64,000 nt of DNA. Source: Megaustenia siamemsis (Eukaryota; Mollusca; Gastropoda; Stylommatophora; Ariophantidae). The notes under the pieces were generated by a model that had not been told where the DNA came from, did not search any database, and saw only the letters and a list, made by a program, of their open reading frames with translations. Numbering within the stretch: the stretch's first letter is position 1; each line of letters starts with the position of its first letter. The stretch is from assembly GCA_032433765.1 (NCBI GenBank), contig JAVIAB010000124.1:96167702-96231701 (forward strand), in the 5' to 3' direction. Of the stretch, positions 54,545-64,000 are shown piece by piece. The position numbers were made by a program, and so were the translations under genes.

Positions 54545-55291
54545 AACATTCACTCTTACACTATCAGCAAAACCTCCACCTAAATATACAGAAAACCAAG
54601 ATAATGTCCACTGACTTAGCAAAATGCAAGCTTCCCCCCCCCAACCCCCCCCTCCCCAAAAAAACACTATAACGAAAACTTGACATTATAACAATTTTGA
54701 ATATTTTGATCTATAATAATTAATAATGAAACCTACCAGAAGGAGAACAAAATAATGCAATAATGCTAGCAATAGCAACACAGAATTGATCGTAATGTAA
54801 ACATGTGGCATAATACAAACAAGGCAGTAACATTAAAATAACTCAAGGAGTGTATCTACCCAATAGTAAAATATTGTTATGAAACATGGACAATCTTGCA
54901 AATAGTATGAAGAAAGTTGGTTCCTTCGAAGCGGAATGTTGCTGAAAATTCCAAAGGATTCCTTCGATAATGAAAAAAAAACAAAGTAAACAAATCAAAA
55001 GACCAAAACAATTACAAGAATTGTCTTGTAAGCTACACATTATCTAAGAAAATTAAAATATGACGACCACGTGAAAGACACAGGGGGCTGAGGGGAAAAA
55101 CATTGGAATACATGGTACCAGAAAGAGAGGGCAGACCAATAAAAAGGCGACTTCAAGATATATAGAAACCTATAACATGATAACAAAATAAGTGAAAATG
55201 AGAACACAAAAAAAGTGAGACAGATATTCTTTCAGTTGGACTGTGGTGAGAGCAAGGTTCTAATAGGACATGCAAGCCGATGACGATAGTG
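54545..55291 (+). mobile_element. LINE remnant
   Basis: Begins NLHLNIQKTKIMSTDLAKCK (end of RT palm) and continues through a broken thumb/C-terminal region to KTLEYMVPEREGRPIKRRLQ near 55,100-55,160. Many stops. C runs at 54,631-54,655. Confidence 0.5.
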
Positions 55292-55561
55292 TTAAGAATG
55301 TTAAATTATAACATAAGATTCGTTATTTTTAAGTAAATAGTCTGATACAATATTTAATGATAAATCCAAAGGTTGTTACATAACACTTCAATAAAGTTAA
55401 ATCATTGTACATTGAACAGCAGACCCATCACTTAAATAGCGGAGAACCTTGTAAACACTAACTACTTGTTGATACGGAACAGGCAAATAATTGCAATGCT
55501 GCGGTAAAGCTGGTAGCAAAGAGCTAGTGGTGGGGTGTGCTAAACACTCCAAAGTATGATG
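55292..55561. other. no gene seen
   Basis: AT-rich sequence, nothing recognised. Confidence 0.4.
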
Positions 55562-55665
55562 ACAGCTTTACAAGGAAGGAAAACAACACAATACTGACGT
55601 TTCGGCCTGTGGCCTTCTTCAGAATACAAGGACAACGACAACAAACGGTGAAGCACAATTATCTA
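55562..55665 (-). mobile_element. Penelope-type terminal motif
   Basis: The minus strand has CTGAAGAAGGCCACAGGCCG followed by AAACGTCAGTATTGTG, a sequence I associate with the ends of Penelope-like elements in invertebrates. It lies 1 kb from the RT remnant on the same strand and may be its upstream terminal repeat. Confidence 0.4.
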
Positions 55666-56035
55666 TAACTACAAGTTAGATGATCAAGTGGAGGGTTAGG
55701 AGAGTAGGATTTAGAAATAAGAAAGGAGAGAGAAATGAATATTACATGACGAGAGGTAGAATAGGCGTCAAGATATATAAACTTGTTGATAGTCGATGTA
55801 CAAAAACGCTGATTTGCAGAAAAGCTCAGCCACTGGCTCCATTTAAAAGTTGATAAAATAATGATATTGTGTGACAAATTTGGTCAATGAAAATAAGAAA
55901 AATCTATATTCGATGCCATGCTGAGCCAATCCTAACTTATCGAAGCTAGGTTCTGGACAACAGGACAGCAGAAATTTGATAGAGGTATTTTACAGAAGAA
56001 TATTTATGATATGATCGTCAGCAAAAACAGAGTAG
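55666..56035 (+). mobile_element. LINE scrap at right end
   Basis: 55,915-56,030 reads EPILTYRS, FWTTGQQKFDRG and LQKNIYDM, a decayed LINE C-terminus. 55,666-55,900 is unassigned. Confidence 0.4.
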
Positions 56036-56768
56036 CATCTCATCATCATGTGCCATACCGGTTGGCAAAGGCGATCACGTCCTTCCACAATCTTCTATCC
56101 ACAGTAAAAAGGAAAGTAAAGAGTGTTTAAAAAGTAACCAAAAAAAATTAAAGTACCCCCGTCACACCAAGTATCGTGTAGGGAATATGGTGTTAGCGAC
56201 CATAACTTTTACAGAACTTCAGCACATGATTTTTGGGGTAATGTGGTTGGTATTACGCCCGTGCCGCTTTACTTTCCCAGACAAAAATCCGGTTCCCATT
56301 TAAGGCTGGGTGAACCCGGAAGCCATCGGTTGGGATCGAACCCAACCCCTTGTCCTTTGTAGTCCAGTTCACTAACCACTGAGCTATCGCGGCTCCCCTT
56401 CTATCCACAGTGCATCGCATAAATTCTGCTGAGTGTTTTCCATGCCAGACACAAATTTATCTAATGTATTCTCTCTGTGTAGTTCGCGATCTTTCTTTCC
56501 ATGTATTTTTCTAGTTGTAACTATGTATTCCAACGTTTCTCTTCTGATGATGTGGCCGAAAATAATTGATTGTTTCCTCCTAATGTTTTTCAGAAGCTCC
56601 CTATTTGTGTTGGCCTCTTGAGAATTTCCGCGTTGGCCTTTTAAGCTGTTGAGGGAAATCTCAATATGAGAACTTCCATCTCTATGGCCTCTAAGCGGAT
56701 TAATTCGTATGTCTACTGCCCATGATTCGTTTCCATGTCCGAATTGGAATTAGCTCTATATGGCAATG

Positions 56769-56824
<56 letters not shown>

Positions 56825-57000
56825 ACTCACACGTCTGTTTGCATAGACTTATTAAGATGTTTTTCATATTCTGAAATGCAATTTTGGCCTGAGCTATTCT
56901 GCTCTTTATTTCTGTGGTGCATCTTCCGTCTGATTATATTATTGTGTCTAGTTATTTGACTCGCTGCACTTGTTTCAGATTTGTCCTGTTTATGTTTCAA
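56036..57000 (-). mobile_element. LINE 3' remnant, interrupted by a SINE
   Basis: Same family as 16286-17434; minus strand reads the C-terminus (GRLKSVVWKDVIAFANRYGT-like at 56,050-56,100) and upstream RRETLEYIVTTRK-like and LKNIRRKQSIIF-like segments at 56,500-56,600. A (TC)n run lies at 56,777-56,823. Confidence 0.6.
56092..56411 (-). mobile_element. tRNA-derived SINE, family 1, with 14-bp target-site duplication
   Basis: CTTCTATCCACAGT occurs at 56,092-56,105 and 56,398-56,411 and the LINE reading continues across them. The minus-strand SINE has head GGAGCCGCGATAGCTCAGTG, B box GGTTCGATCCCA and a full body and tail, ending in an A-rich stretch near 56,106-56,150 on the plus strand. Confidence 0.9.
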
Positions 57001-57239
57001 AGTGAAAGGTTTCTATCGAACACAAGGAAAACAACAATCATGACTGTTTAATTATTTATTGAGAAAGGAACAGTTGGAATATATATATACTATTGTGTGG
57101 TAACTTATAAAGAATAAAAAAAGAAGAGATAACGGGAAGTAGAGAGAGAGAGATAGATAGACAGAAAGAGAGTAACTACTTAAGAAATTGGTTTTGTGGT
57201 AGGTCAAGAAGAGAATCTTCTAGCAAATATCGAAATAGA
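57001..57239. other. no gene seen
   Basis: Short GA-rich runs near 57,140-57,170. Nothing recognised. Confidence 0.4.
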
Positions 57240-58380
57240 AACAAACCGACGACAGTATTATATAGAAACAAATTGACAACAGTAATATATAGAAACAAAT
57301 CGATGGCAGTATTATATAGAAACAAACTGACGAAAGTATTATATAGAAACAAACCGACTAAAGTATTATATAGAAACAAACCGACGAAAGTATTATATAT
57401 AGAAACAAACAGACGACAGTATTATAAAGAAACACACAGACGAAAGTATTATATAGAAACAAACTGACGAAAGTATTATATAGAAACATACCGACGACAG
57501 TATTATATAGAAACAAACCGACGAAAGTATTATATAGAAACAAACCGACGAAAGTACTACATAGAAACAAACCGACAAAAGTATTATATAGAAACAAACC
57601 GACGAAAGTATTATATAGAAACAAACCGACGAAAGCATTATATAGAAACAAACCGACGAAAGTATTATATAGAAACAAACCGACGACAGTATAATATAGA
57701 AACAAACCGACGAAAGTATTATATAGAAACAAACCGACGAAAGTATTATATAGAAACAAACCGACGAAAGTATTATATAGAAACAAACCGACGAAAGTAT
57801 TATATAGAAACATACAGCCGACAGTATTATATAGAAACAAACCGACGAAAGTATTATATAGAAACAAACCGACGAAAGTACGACATAGAAACAAACCGAC
57901 AAAAGTATTATATAGAAACAAACCGATGAAAGTATTATATAGAAACAAACCGACGAAAGTATTATATAGAAACACACCGACAAAAGTATTAAATAGAAAC
58001 AAACCGACTAAAGTATTATATAGAAACAAACCGACGAAAGTATTATATAGAAACAAACCGACGAACGTATTATATAGAAACAAACTGTCGAAAGTATTAT
58101 ATATAGAAACAGATTGACGAAAGTATTATATATAGAAACAAATTGACGACAGTATTATATATATAAACAAACTGATGAATGTATTATATAGAAAGAAATC
58201 GACGAAAAAATTATATAGAAACACACTGACGTAAGTATTATATAGAAATAAAACGACGAAATTATTATGTAGAAGCAAATCGACAAAAGTATTATAAGGT
58301 CGCAAAACGACAAAAGTATTATAAGGTCGCAAAACGACAAAAGTATTATAAGGTCGCAAACGACAAAAGTATTATATAGA
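57240..58380. repeat. 27-bp minisatellite, about 40 units
   Basis: Unit AAACCGACGAAAGTATTATA plus TAGAAAC. Because 27 is a multiple of three and lacks stops in some frames, it gives long artefactual frames on both strands (for example a nine-residue FLYNTFVGL repeat on minus). The units decay toward the right end, where a variant AAGGTCGCAAAACGACAAAA occurs. Confidence 0.92.
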
Positions 58381-58738
58381 AGAAAAAAAAACAAACGAGA
58401 GTATTCAAACCAATTTGGATATTCCCGACATAGTATTACTAGTCTAGTAGGAATACTTGATAAACGACAAAATGTGATGTACTTGGTGAATATGGACGAG
58501 ATGAAAGAGGCAACAAAAGAATGAGAAAAAATAGATAATATGGGCATAGAGAATACAAGGTTTAAACAACACCGCAGATAACTTGCAACGTGAGGAAGGT
58601 CAGGCCAACAGACATTCAAAATAAATGGATGACATATTGAACAACAACACAGGAGAAGGTCAGGCCAAAGGACTGTCGGTCAAATAGATGGCAAATTAAA
58701 CAACAACATGGAGAAGATCAGACCAAAAGACTTTTAGG
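58381..58738. repeat. short tandem repeat flank
   Basis: Two to three units around GGTCAGGCCAAAGGAC and CAAATAGATGGCAAATTAAAC, with a further unit beyond the LINE at 61,018. No gene seen. Confidence 0.5.
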
Positions 58739-58774
58739 CAAATAGATCTCTCTCTTTCTGCGATCAAGACTCAA

Positions 58775-59530
58775 TCAGAGTAGGATTCCAGACTCTCTCA
58801 TGAAGTCAGCTGTCTGTTTAAGCGAATCGATTGCCCCATATAGTTTTTCTTCCAGGGAGGTGGGTCTAGACCACATTGCTCTTCTCAGGTCTGTGTACTG
58901 AGGGCAATCATGTAGAACCTGTTTTGTAGTCATATTGTCCAGTGTACAGTGGCATAGGCTGTTTGTACCTATTCTGAATTTGGTGAACATGTTATTTCTC
59001 ATTCTATTGTGGCCAGTGCGTAGGCGAAGTATGATGACTTTATCCAACCCGGATAGTTGGTAGTATCCGTCACTCTCGTTATGGTTTGGGTGTTCTCGTT
59101 TCCATTTTTCATGGAACTGACATTTGAGGATGGATTTAGCTTCATCATAACTGAGCGGATGGTTCTCTTGTGATAATATCACTCCCTCGTTAGCTAATTT
59201 GTCTGCTCGTTCGTTCCCGTGTATATTACAGTGTGATGGTATCCACTGAATGACTACTCTCTGGAAGTTATTGCATAGTTGGTCCAGGGTTTTTCTCAAG
59301 TCATCTAGTTCATTGTTCTTGGGACTTTTTAGAGTTGATAGTACTGACAATGCATCAGTCAGAATCACCAATTTATTGTGCATGTTATTTTTGTGTTGAG
59401 TAGACAGTGTTGCAGCATCTCTGAGGGCCCCAGTTTCTGCTTTAAAGTTGTTTGAGAATTTTCCAGTAGCTATTGACTTTCTGATCTCGTCCTGGTTATT
59501 CAGCGTCAAGAACACCCCCCCCCCCCCCAT
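58775..59530 (-). pseudogene. LINE RNase H domain
   Basis: 251 open codons at the C-terminal end of the LINE polyprotein. ETGALRDAATLS, LVILTDALSVLSTLKSP, RVVIQWIPSHCNIHGNERAD and KLANEG give the RNase H fold with its acidic residues and His; a Cys/His tail CHCTLDNMTTKQVLHDCPQY follows, ending QTADFMRESGILL. A C/G run of about 15 bases (59,513-59,528) separates it in frame from the upstream part, a likely slippage site. Confidence 0.85.
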
Positions 59531-60371
59531 CCATTTCTGGTGGCATTTGTAGTAGAGCTATATGTGTATATGTGGGACCAAGTCTCCAGTAGTTTGTTCA
59601 TTGGTAACTGCAGCGAGTTGCTCCTTTTTAGTCGTACAATTCCGGAACCAGTTATTCTTTGGTGCATGGGGTGGCTAAGGAGCCTTCTATATTTATCCGC
59701 TTGTTGCAATACTTTAGTGACACGTCTGTCATCTAAGGGTTGTAAACCTTTTACTGTTTCTAGAGTCTTGATAGGTGTAGATTTCATAGCACCAGTGATG
59801 ATACGGGCAGCTTGATTCTGTGCTCTGTTAACTTTGCTAAGGTGTGATTTGGAAGCCATAGCCCAGGTTGTGACTCCATACTCTAGAACTGGTCTGACTC
59901 TTCCTACGTATAGTCTTTTCAAAATATTGCTGTCTGCCCTCAGTCCGTTCCTGCCAATTTCTTCATAATATTTGTTCGTTTTCTGGCTTTTTTCCTTGCT
60001 CTGTCTATCTGCTTTTTCCAAGTCATTCTGTGATTCATGGTGACGCCAAGATATGTTGGGTTTTGGTCAATAGGGAGTGTATGGTCTTTTATCTTCAAGT
60101 TTGCAGAGAGTGTGTTTCTTGATAGGCTGACAATTGTATATGTAGTTTTTTTTTCGTTGATTGGTAAGAACCAGGTGTTCGTCCATTTTTCAAGTTCACC
60201 TAGGTCATCTTGCATCCTGGGTCCAGCCACCGACATACTTTCCTCGCGAGCCAATAACGCCAGATCATCTGCGTATATTGCTGAGTGTATTCTGGGTGGA
60301 ATGTCCATTACGATGTCATTTATGAAAATCAAAAAGAGTGTTGGGGGACAAGACTCCGCCGTGTGGGACAC
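59506..60371 (-). pseudogene. LINE RT C-terminal part (YADD to thumb)
   Basis: Read in two frames, 59940-60371 and 59506-60021. The first has TLFLIFINDIV and SAIYADDLALLAREE with the catalytic YADD, then EKWTNTWFLPINEKKT and PTYLGVTMNHRMTWKKQID. The second has ILKRLYVGRVRPVLEYGVTT, NRAQNQAARIITGAMKSTP and IKTLETVKGLQPLDDRR. Part of the insertion at 58748-61017. Confidence 0.85.
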
Positions 60372-61017
60372 CTTGTTCGATAGAGACCTTCTTATTTAGT
60401 TGACGTTGTACTTGTACTCTGGCCGTTCTAACCTGAAGGTATTGAGAGACCCAATTGAATAAACGACCCTGGATGCCAAGTCTAAAAAGCTTGTTCTTTA
60501 AACCATCTCGCCATACCCTATCAAAAGCCTTCTCCATGTCGACCCACACTGCCAGTGTGTGTTTCTTTTCTTGTAGAGCATCCTCTATTTCCTGTGCAAT
60601 GTAGGTGACCAGATCTTCAGTTGATCTGTGTTGACGGAAGCCACTTTGTTGTGGTACGATTTTTTGTTTTGTCTCCAAATGCCACATAAGTCTTCGGTTA
60701 ACCAGCCTTTCCATGAGTTTACTCAGGCAGCTCAGTAGGCTAATTGGTCTATAGCTACTTGGGTCTAGTGGGTCTTTTCCACGCTTGAGGATGGACACCA
60801 TAATAGCTTCTTTCCAGATTGCTGGCACATGACCTCTCTTCCAGCTAACATTTATTATCCTTAGAAGCTGGCGCTTGGCTTTCTGTCCCAGATTTAGGAG
60901 CATTTCTTTGGAAATTCCATCTTTACCAGGGGGACTTTTGAGCTTCAATCCTTTGAGGGCAACGTCTAATTCAGTAGAGGTAAAGATGGTCGTCTGATGC
61001 TCTTCTGGTGCTAAAGT
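60316..61017 (-). pseudogene. LINE RT N-terminal part
   Basis: ALKGLKLKSPPGKDGISKEM, YRPISLLSCLSKLMERLVNR, QQSGFRQHRSTEDLV and VWVDMEKAFDRVWRDGL (motif A) and QGVPHGGVLSP (motif B). The insertion begins within this domain, so 5' RT, endonuclease and ORF1 are missing. A frameshift near 60,340 separates it from the YADD part. Confidence 0.85.
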
Positions 61018-61026
61018 CAAATAGAT

Positions 61027-61329
61027 GACAAAATAAACAACATCATAGATGGGGTCAGACTAAACAAATAAAACTAAACAATACAAGCAAAAAGGTGGTC
61101 TTTATCAGAATCAATATAGAACTACTTAAATATTTGCTCAAGACAACATGAACAATGCAATATAATAAGCTAAATAAAGAAAAAAGACAAAAATGCCAAG
61201 ATGCGAATAAGATGTGATTAAATTAGCAATGCAAAGAAATAGAAGACTGTCAAAGTTAAAAAAAAATACGCTCAATGCATAAACGGATTAGTGAAATGAC
61301 CAGTAGAAAAACCAAATATAGTACATGAT
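61027..61329. other. no gene seen
   Basis: A-rich sequence following the tandem repeat; unassigned. Confidence 0.4.
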
Positions 61330-62140
61330 GCTTCAGACCAAAAGAAGGTGGCTTGTTTAAAAAAAAAATTGTTGAGAGATGGACGAAATACATGAAAGAG
61401 TTACATGGAGGAGAAAGAATTGAACTAATACCAGAACTATCAGAATAAACCAGATAACATAAATTATGAAGGACCATCAATGTTTGAAGATGAAATAGTA
61501 GATTCCATCAAACACGTGAAAAACGGAAAGGTAACATGTTTAGATATGACATCAATAGAGGAACTAGAAGCTCTTGGTGAGACAGGAATATAAACCATAG
61601 CAAAGTTACTGAATGAACTTTATAACAGTGGTCATATACTTAATCATTTTCTACAAACCACCTGTATGTATTTGCCCAAAAATCGGGAGCAAAAGAATAT
61701 GATGCATATATTTATATTAATTTATCATGTCACATCCCAAAGAGCATGCTAATAATCATTATGAGAAGAACAAGACACAAGATTAAAAGAGAGATAGCAG
61801 ATGAACAGTTTGAATTTATTGAAGGAAAAGGAACAAACCATATCACTTATACCCTACGAACACTGATCGAAGTGAGATCAGGTATAGGACAGGTGTGCGT
61901 ACTATCCCCCCTACTGTTTATTACACACATGTAATATATATGCAAATTAGCCAATCCTTCAGAGAATGAGAAGATCAACGGCCTTCTCTTTGCAGATGAT
62001 CAGGCACTAATACATTGAAAAATATAAGCCCAACAAGAACACTTAAACAGACTCAAGAGCACAAACACAAATTACAACATGGAAATCAACATAAACAATA
62101 CAGGAGTCAAGAATATTGCAAAAGAGAAATATAACATTTT
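61330..62140 (+). mobile_element. LINE RT remnant
   Basis: Plus-strand pieces: KREIADEQFEFIEGKGTNHI and TYTLRTLIEV (61,780-61,880), GQVCVLSPLLF (motif B end), then NGLLFADDQALIH (ADD motif near 61,980-62,015) and an HLNRLKSTNTNYNMEINI end. Heavily broken. Confidence 0.6.
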
Positions 62141-62146
62141 AAAAAT

Positions 62147-62333
62147 TAGTAAAGTACCCCTGTTACACCAAGTGGCGTTTAAGGAATATGGTGTTAGTGA
62201 CCATAAATTTTGGGTATTTTTTTTCCAGCCATGAGTACAATTCACACTGCTTCCAGCGGGAATCGAACACAGGTTGTCCGAAATTCGGTAGCCCAGTTGG
62301 GCGGCTTTCCCAACTAGACTCCCGAAGCCCCTA
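62147..62333 (-). mobile_element. chimeric SINE (family 2 head, family 1 tail)
   Basis: On the minus strand the first part (62,213-62,333) is the tRNA-like head of family 2, including AACCTGTGTTCGATTCCCGC, and the last part (62,147-62,212) is the family 1 tail, TGGTCACTAACACCATATTC and CCACTTGGTGTAACAGGGG. The join is at AAAATTTATGG. Both parts have the same orientation, as expected for template switching. Confidence 0.75.
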
Positions 62334-62746
62334 TATTATCGAAAAAAGTACTAAGGCACTATAGCTTGTTTCATAACTCGTGCCCAACTTTTAAAATCGA
62401 TAGCTTTTTAACTGCTTGTTGTAAGTTGTTCAAAATTTGCATGTAAAGTTATAATGACTAGAACCCAACAGGGAATTAATTTCATTAAAAAAAAACATTT
62501 GGTTATTATTGTTGCTTATTTGATTTATATAAATTTATAACGACCCATTGATGTAGTCAAAACTTAATGTTTACAGTATTTTAAGTTAAAAATAGCGAAT
62601 AAAAATCCATACACGGTAAAATTTACGTATTTGCACGCTTTAACCGTGGTTTTTTGACACAATTAGACACTTGTAGAAAACACGAGAAATTGTGTGTTCC
62701 ATTTCCGTTCATTCATAGGTGCAGACGTGGAACGATAACATTTATC
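62334..62746. other. upstream of transposase, no gene seen
   Basis: AT-rich; may hold the left inverted repeat of the DNA transposon, but its right end is outside the window so pairing cannot be tested. Confidence 0.4.
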
Positions 62747-64000
62747 ATGAGTCTTAAAATGAAATTCTGCAGTTTACAAAACATAGCAGTAAAAATGTAT
62801 GACTATTTTTGCAAAGAGGCTAAACGAGGAAGATTATTTCATTCTTTAGAAAACCCTGAGAATAGGACAAGACACATTTTGGATTTATCTAAACGGTCAT
62901 TTAATCGCTGGATTCAAGCACGTGACCGTCAATGTTCATAATATACAAAATCACAAGGAAGAGATAAAATGTTGGATAATTTAGACAGTGAACTTATTAG
63001 AAGTGAAATTCGCAAAATGTTGGGTATGAATGAAACTGTTACAATAAGAAAATTAAAAGTATCGCTGAAAAAGAACAACAGTATTGAAATATCAAAGTCT
63101 ACATTATGGAGGAATGCGAGAGCTGCAGGCTTTACATTCAGAAAGTATTCAAATGGACGATACATCATCTGTAAGAAGCCACATATAGCAGTCATGAGAA
63201 GCAAGTACTTACGTGAAGTAAAAGAGGTGCGCAAGCAAGGTTATGATATTGTGTACTTGGATGAAACATGGATCAATGCTCACCACACTAACCAAAGGGA
63301 ATGGCAGTCGTCAGATGGAAAGATTAAGAGATTAATACCTAGCAGCAAAGGACAGCGCTTGATAATTGCTCATGCAGGTAGTCGACAACATCGACTAATA
63401 CAGAATGCAGAGCTAATTTTTCTTTCAAAATCCATAGACAATCGGGATTATCACTCTGAGATGAATGGTCACATATTTAGATATTTGATTGAAAATTCTG
63501 TTCTCCCATCACTAGATCGACCATCTTGCCTAATAATGGACAATGCAACGTACCACAACATTGTTGCACTTGAAGATAAAGTCCCGACGTCATCCAGTAC
63601 AAAAGATGCTATCAAGATATGGCTCACAAAGGAGCACATACAATTTAATAACATGTACTTAAAACCTGAATTACTATCTCTAGTAAAGCAAAACAAAGGA
63701 CAAAGATTTTTCAAATAGATAAGAATATCCAAGAGCACGGTCATATAAGTTTGCGGCTGCCACCTTACCATGCTCATTTAAATCCAATAGAACTAATCTG
63801 GGCAAAATTAATAGGACAAGTGGCAGATGAAAATACAACATTCAAAATATGCGATGTAAAGACTCTTGCTAATCTCGCTTTATTAAATATAGACAAAGAT
63901 TATTGGGCTAAATGTGAAGACCACGTCTTAAAACAGGAAGAGGAATATTGGAAAAATGATGGTTTGTGGAATGTTCAACCCCAATCTTTTAGACTCGTCT
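62747..64000 (+). pseudogene. IS630/Tc1/mariner-superfamily transposase, near-complete
   Basis: The likely start is the ATG at 62,747 (MSLKMKFCSLQNIAV). A helix-turn-helix region follows (KRSFNRWIQAR), interrupted by one in-frame TAA at 62,939. Then EISKSTLWRNARAAGFTFRK, and the DDE core: VYLDETWINAHHT (first Asp), CLIMDNATYHN (second Asp) and, after a frameshift near 63,715, LPPYHAHLNPIELIWAKLIG (Glu). The C-terminal KCEDHVLKQEEEYWKNDG runs to the window edge. All three catalytic acids are present. It would cut and paste its own DNA with a TA target; one stop and one frameshift suggest a recently dead copy. I group it with IS630-Tc1-mariner from the DxDE-NPIE pattern. Confidence 0.85.

Larger units (their letters stand above)
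58739..61026 (-). mobile_element. 5'-truncated RNase H LINE with 9-bp target-site duplication
   Basis: CAAATAGAT at 58,739-58,747 and 61,018-61,026 brackets a minus-strand insertion, 58,748-61,017, itself within a small tandem repeat. It encodes RT and RNase H in several frames, described separately. The 3' end carries a (GA)n tail (seen as CTCTCTCTTTC at 58,747-58,758). Another copy of its 3' end is in GPCR copy 1 at 9060-9333. Confidence 0.88.

Noticed and set aside
55590..55625. Hammerhead ribozyme core on the minus strand (CTGAAGA...GAAAC)
   Set aside because: Stem II pairs, but an extra A follows the first box and I could not complete stem III or a cleavage site; kept only as a Penelope-associated motif.
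57358..58117. 241- and 196-residue frames of FLYNTFVGL-type repeats
   Set aside because: Product of a 27-bp minisatellite; no start context, domain or conservation.

Overview
The window is eukaryotic, most likely from a gastropod mollusc (heterobranch-like). It is AT-rich, has spliced genes, and is packed with decayed LINEs, tRNA-derived SINEs and minisatellites. Its only clear host genes are two three-exon class A GPCRs of the type I associate with the lineage-expanded 'chemosensory receptor' family of sea slugs. The organism call is inference from those receptors and the repeat load; no rRNA or mitochondrial marker is present.

Layout. 1-7.8 kb: minisatellite and LINE remnants. 7.8-11.5 kb: GPCR copy 1, apparently intact (exons 7832-8060, 9344-9558, 10893-11483; 344 aa). 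11.6-20.2 kb: LINE 3' ends, a third GPCR exon scrap at 13.69 kb, and nested SINEs. 20.2-23.1 kb: a 19-bp minisatellite carrying SINE copies. 23.4-27.1 kb: an RNase H-type LINE split by an LTR-like insertion, then AT-rich DNA. 27,175-40,370: a 13.2-kb, visibly GC- and CpG-rich Polinton/Maverick (adintovirus-like) element. 41.8-51.7 kb: GPCR copy 2, a probable pseudogene with introns swollen by LINE and SINE insertions. 51.9-58.4 kb: LINE and Penelope-like remnants and a 27-bp minisatellite. 58.7-61.0 kb: a 5'-truncated RNase H LINE with target-site duplication. 62.7-64.0 kb: an IS630/Tc1/mariner-type transposase.

The virus-like element is the centre of interest. Its genes are: a replicase (an OTU-like region, a family B DNA polymerase palm, an SF1 helicase and an HNH nuclease on one 4-kb locus); a DUF2314-like small protein; a retroviral-type integrase; a zinc-ribbon plus phospholipase A2 protein; an FtsK/A32-type packaging ATPase; an unassigned structural-type protein; penton-like minor capsid; two small basic or hydrophobic virion-type proteins; double jelly-roll major capsid; and an adenain-type protease cut off after its His motif. 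Replicase and capsid/ATPase genes run on +; DUF2314-like, integrase and PLA2 genes run on -. Integrase plus polymerase would mobilise and copy the DNA, and ATPase, capsid proteins, protease and PLA2 would package and deliver it. Several frameshifts and the truncated protease mean this copy is probably not autonomous as assembled.

A second layer is a dispersed 30-36-bp double-hairpin repeat found only inside this element: in both TIR regions, as a tandem array where replicase and DUF2314-like genes converge, in the divergent ATPase/PLA2 promoter, and in frame inside protein genes, where it encodes LREAFTRPED.
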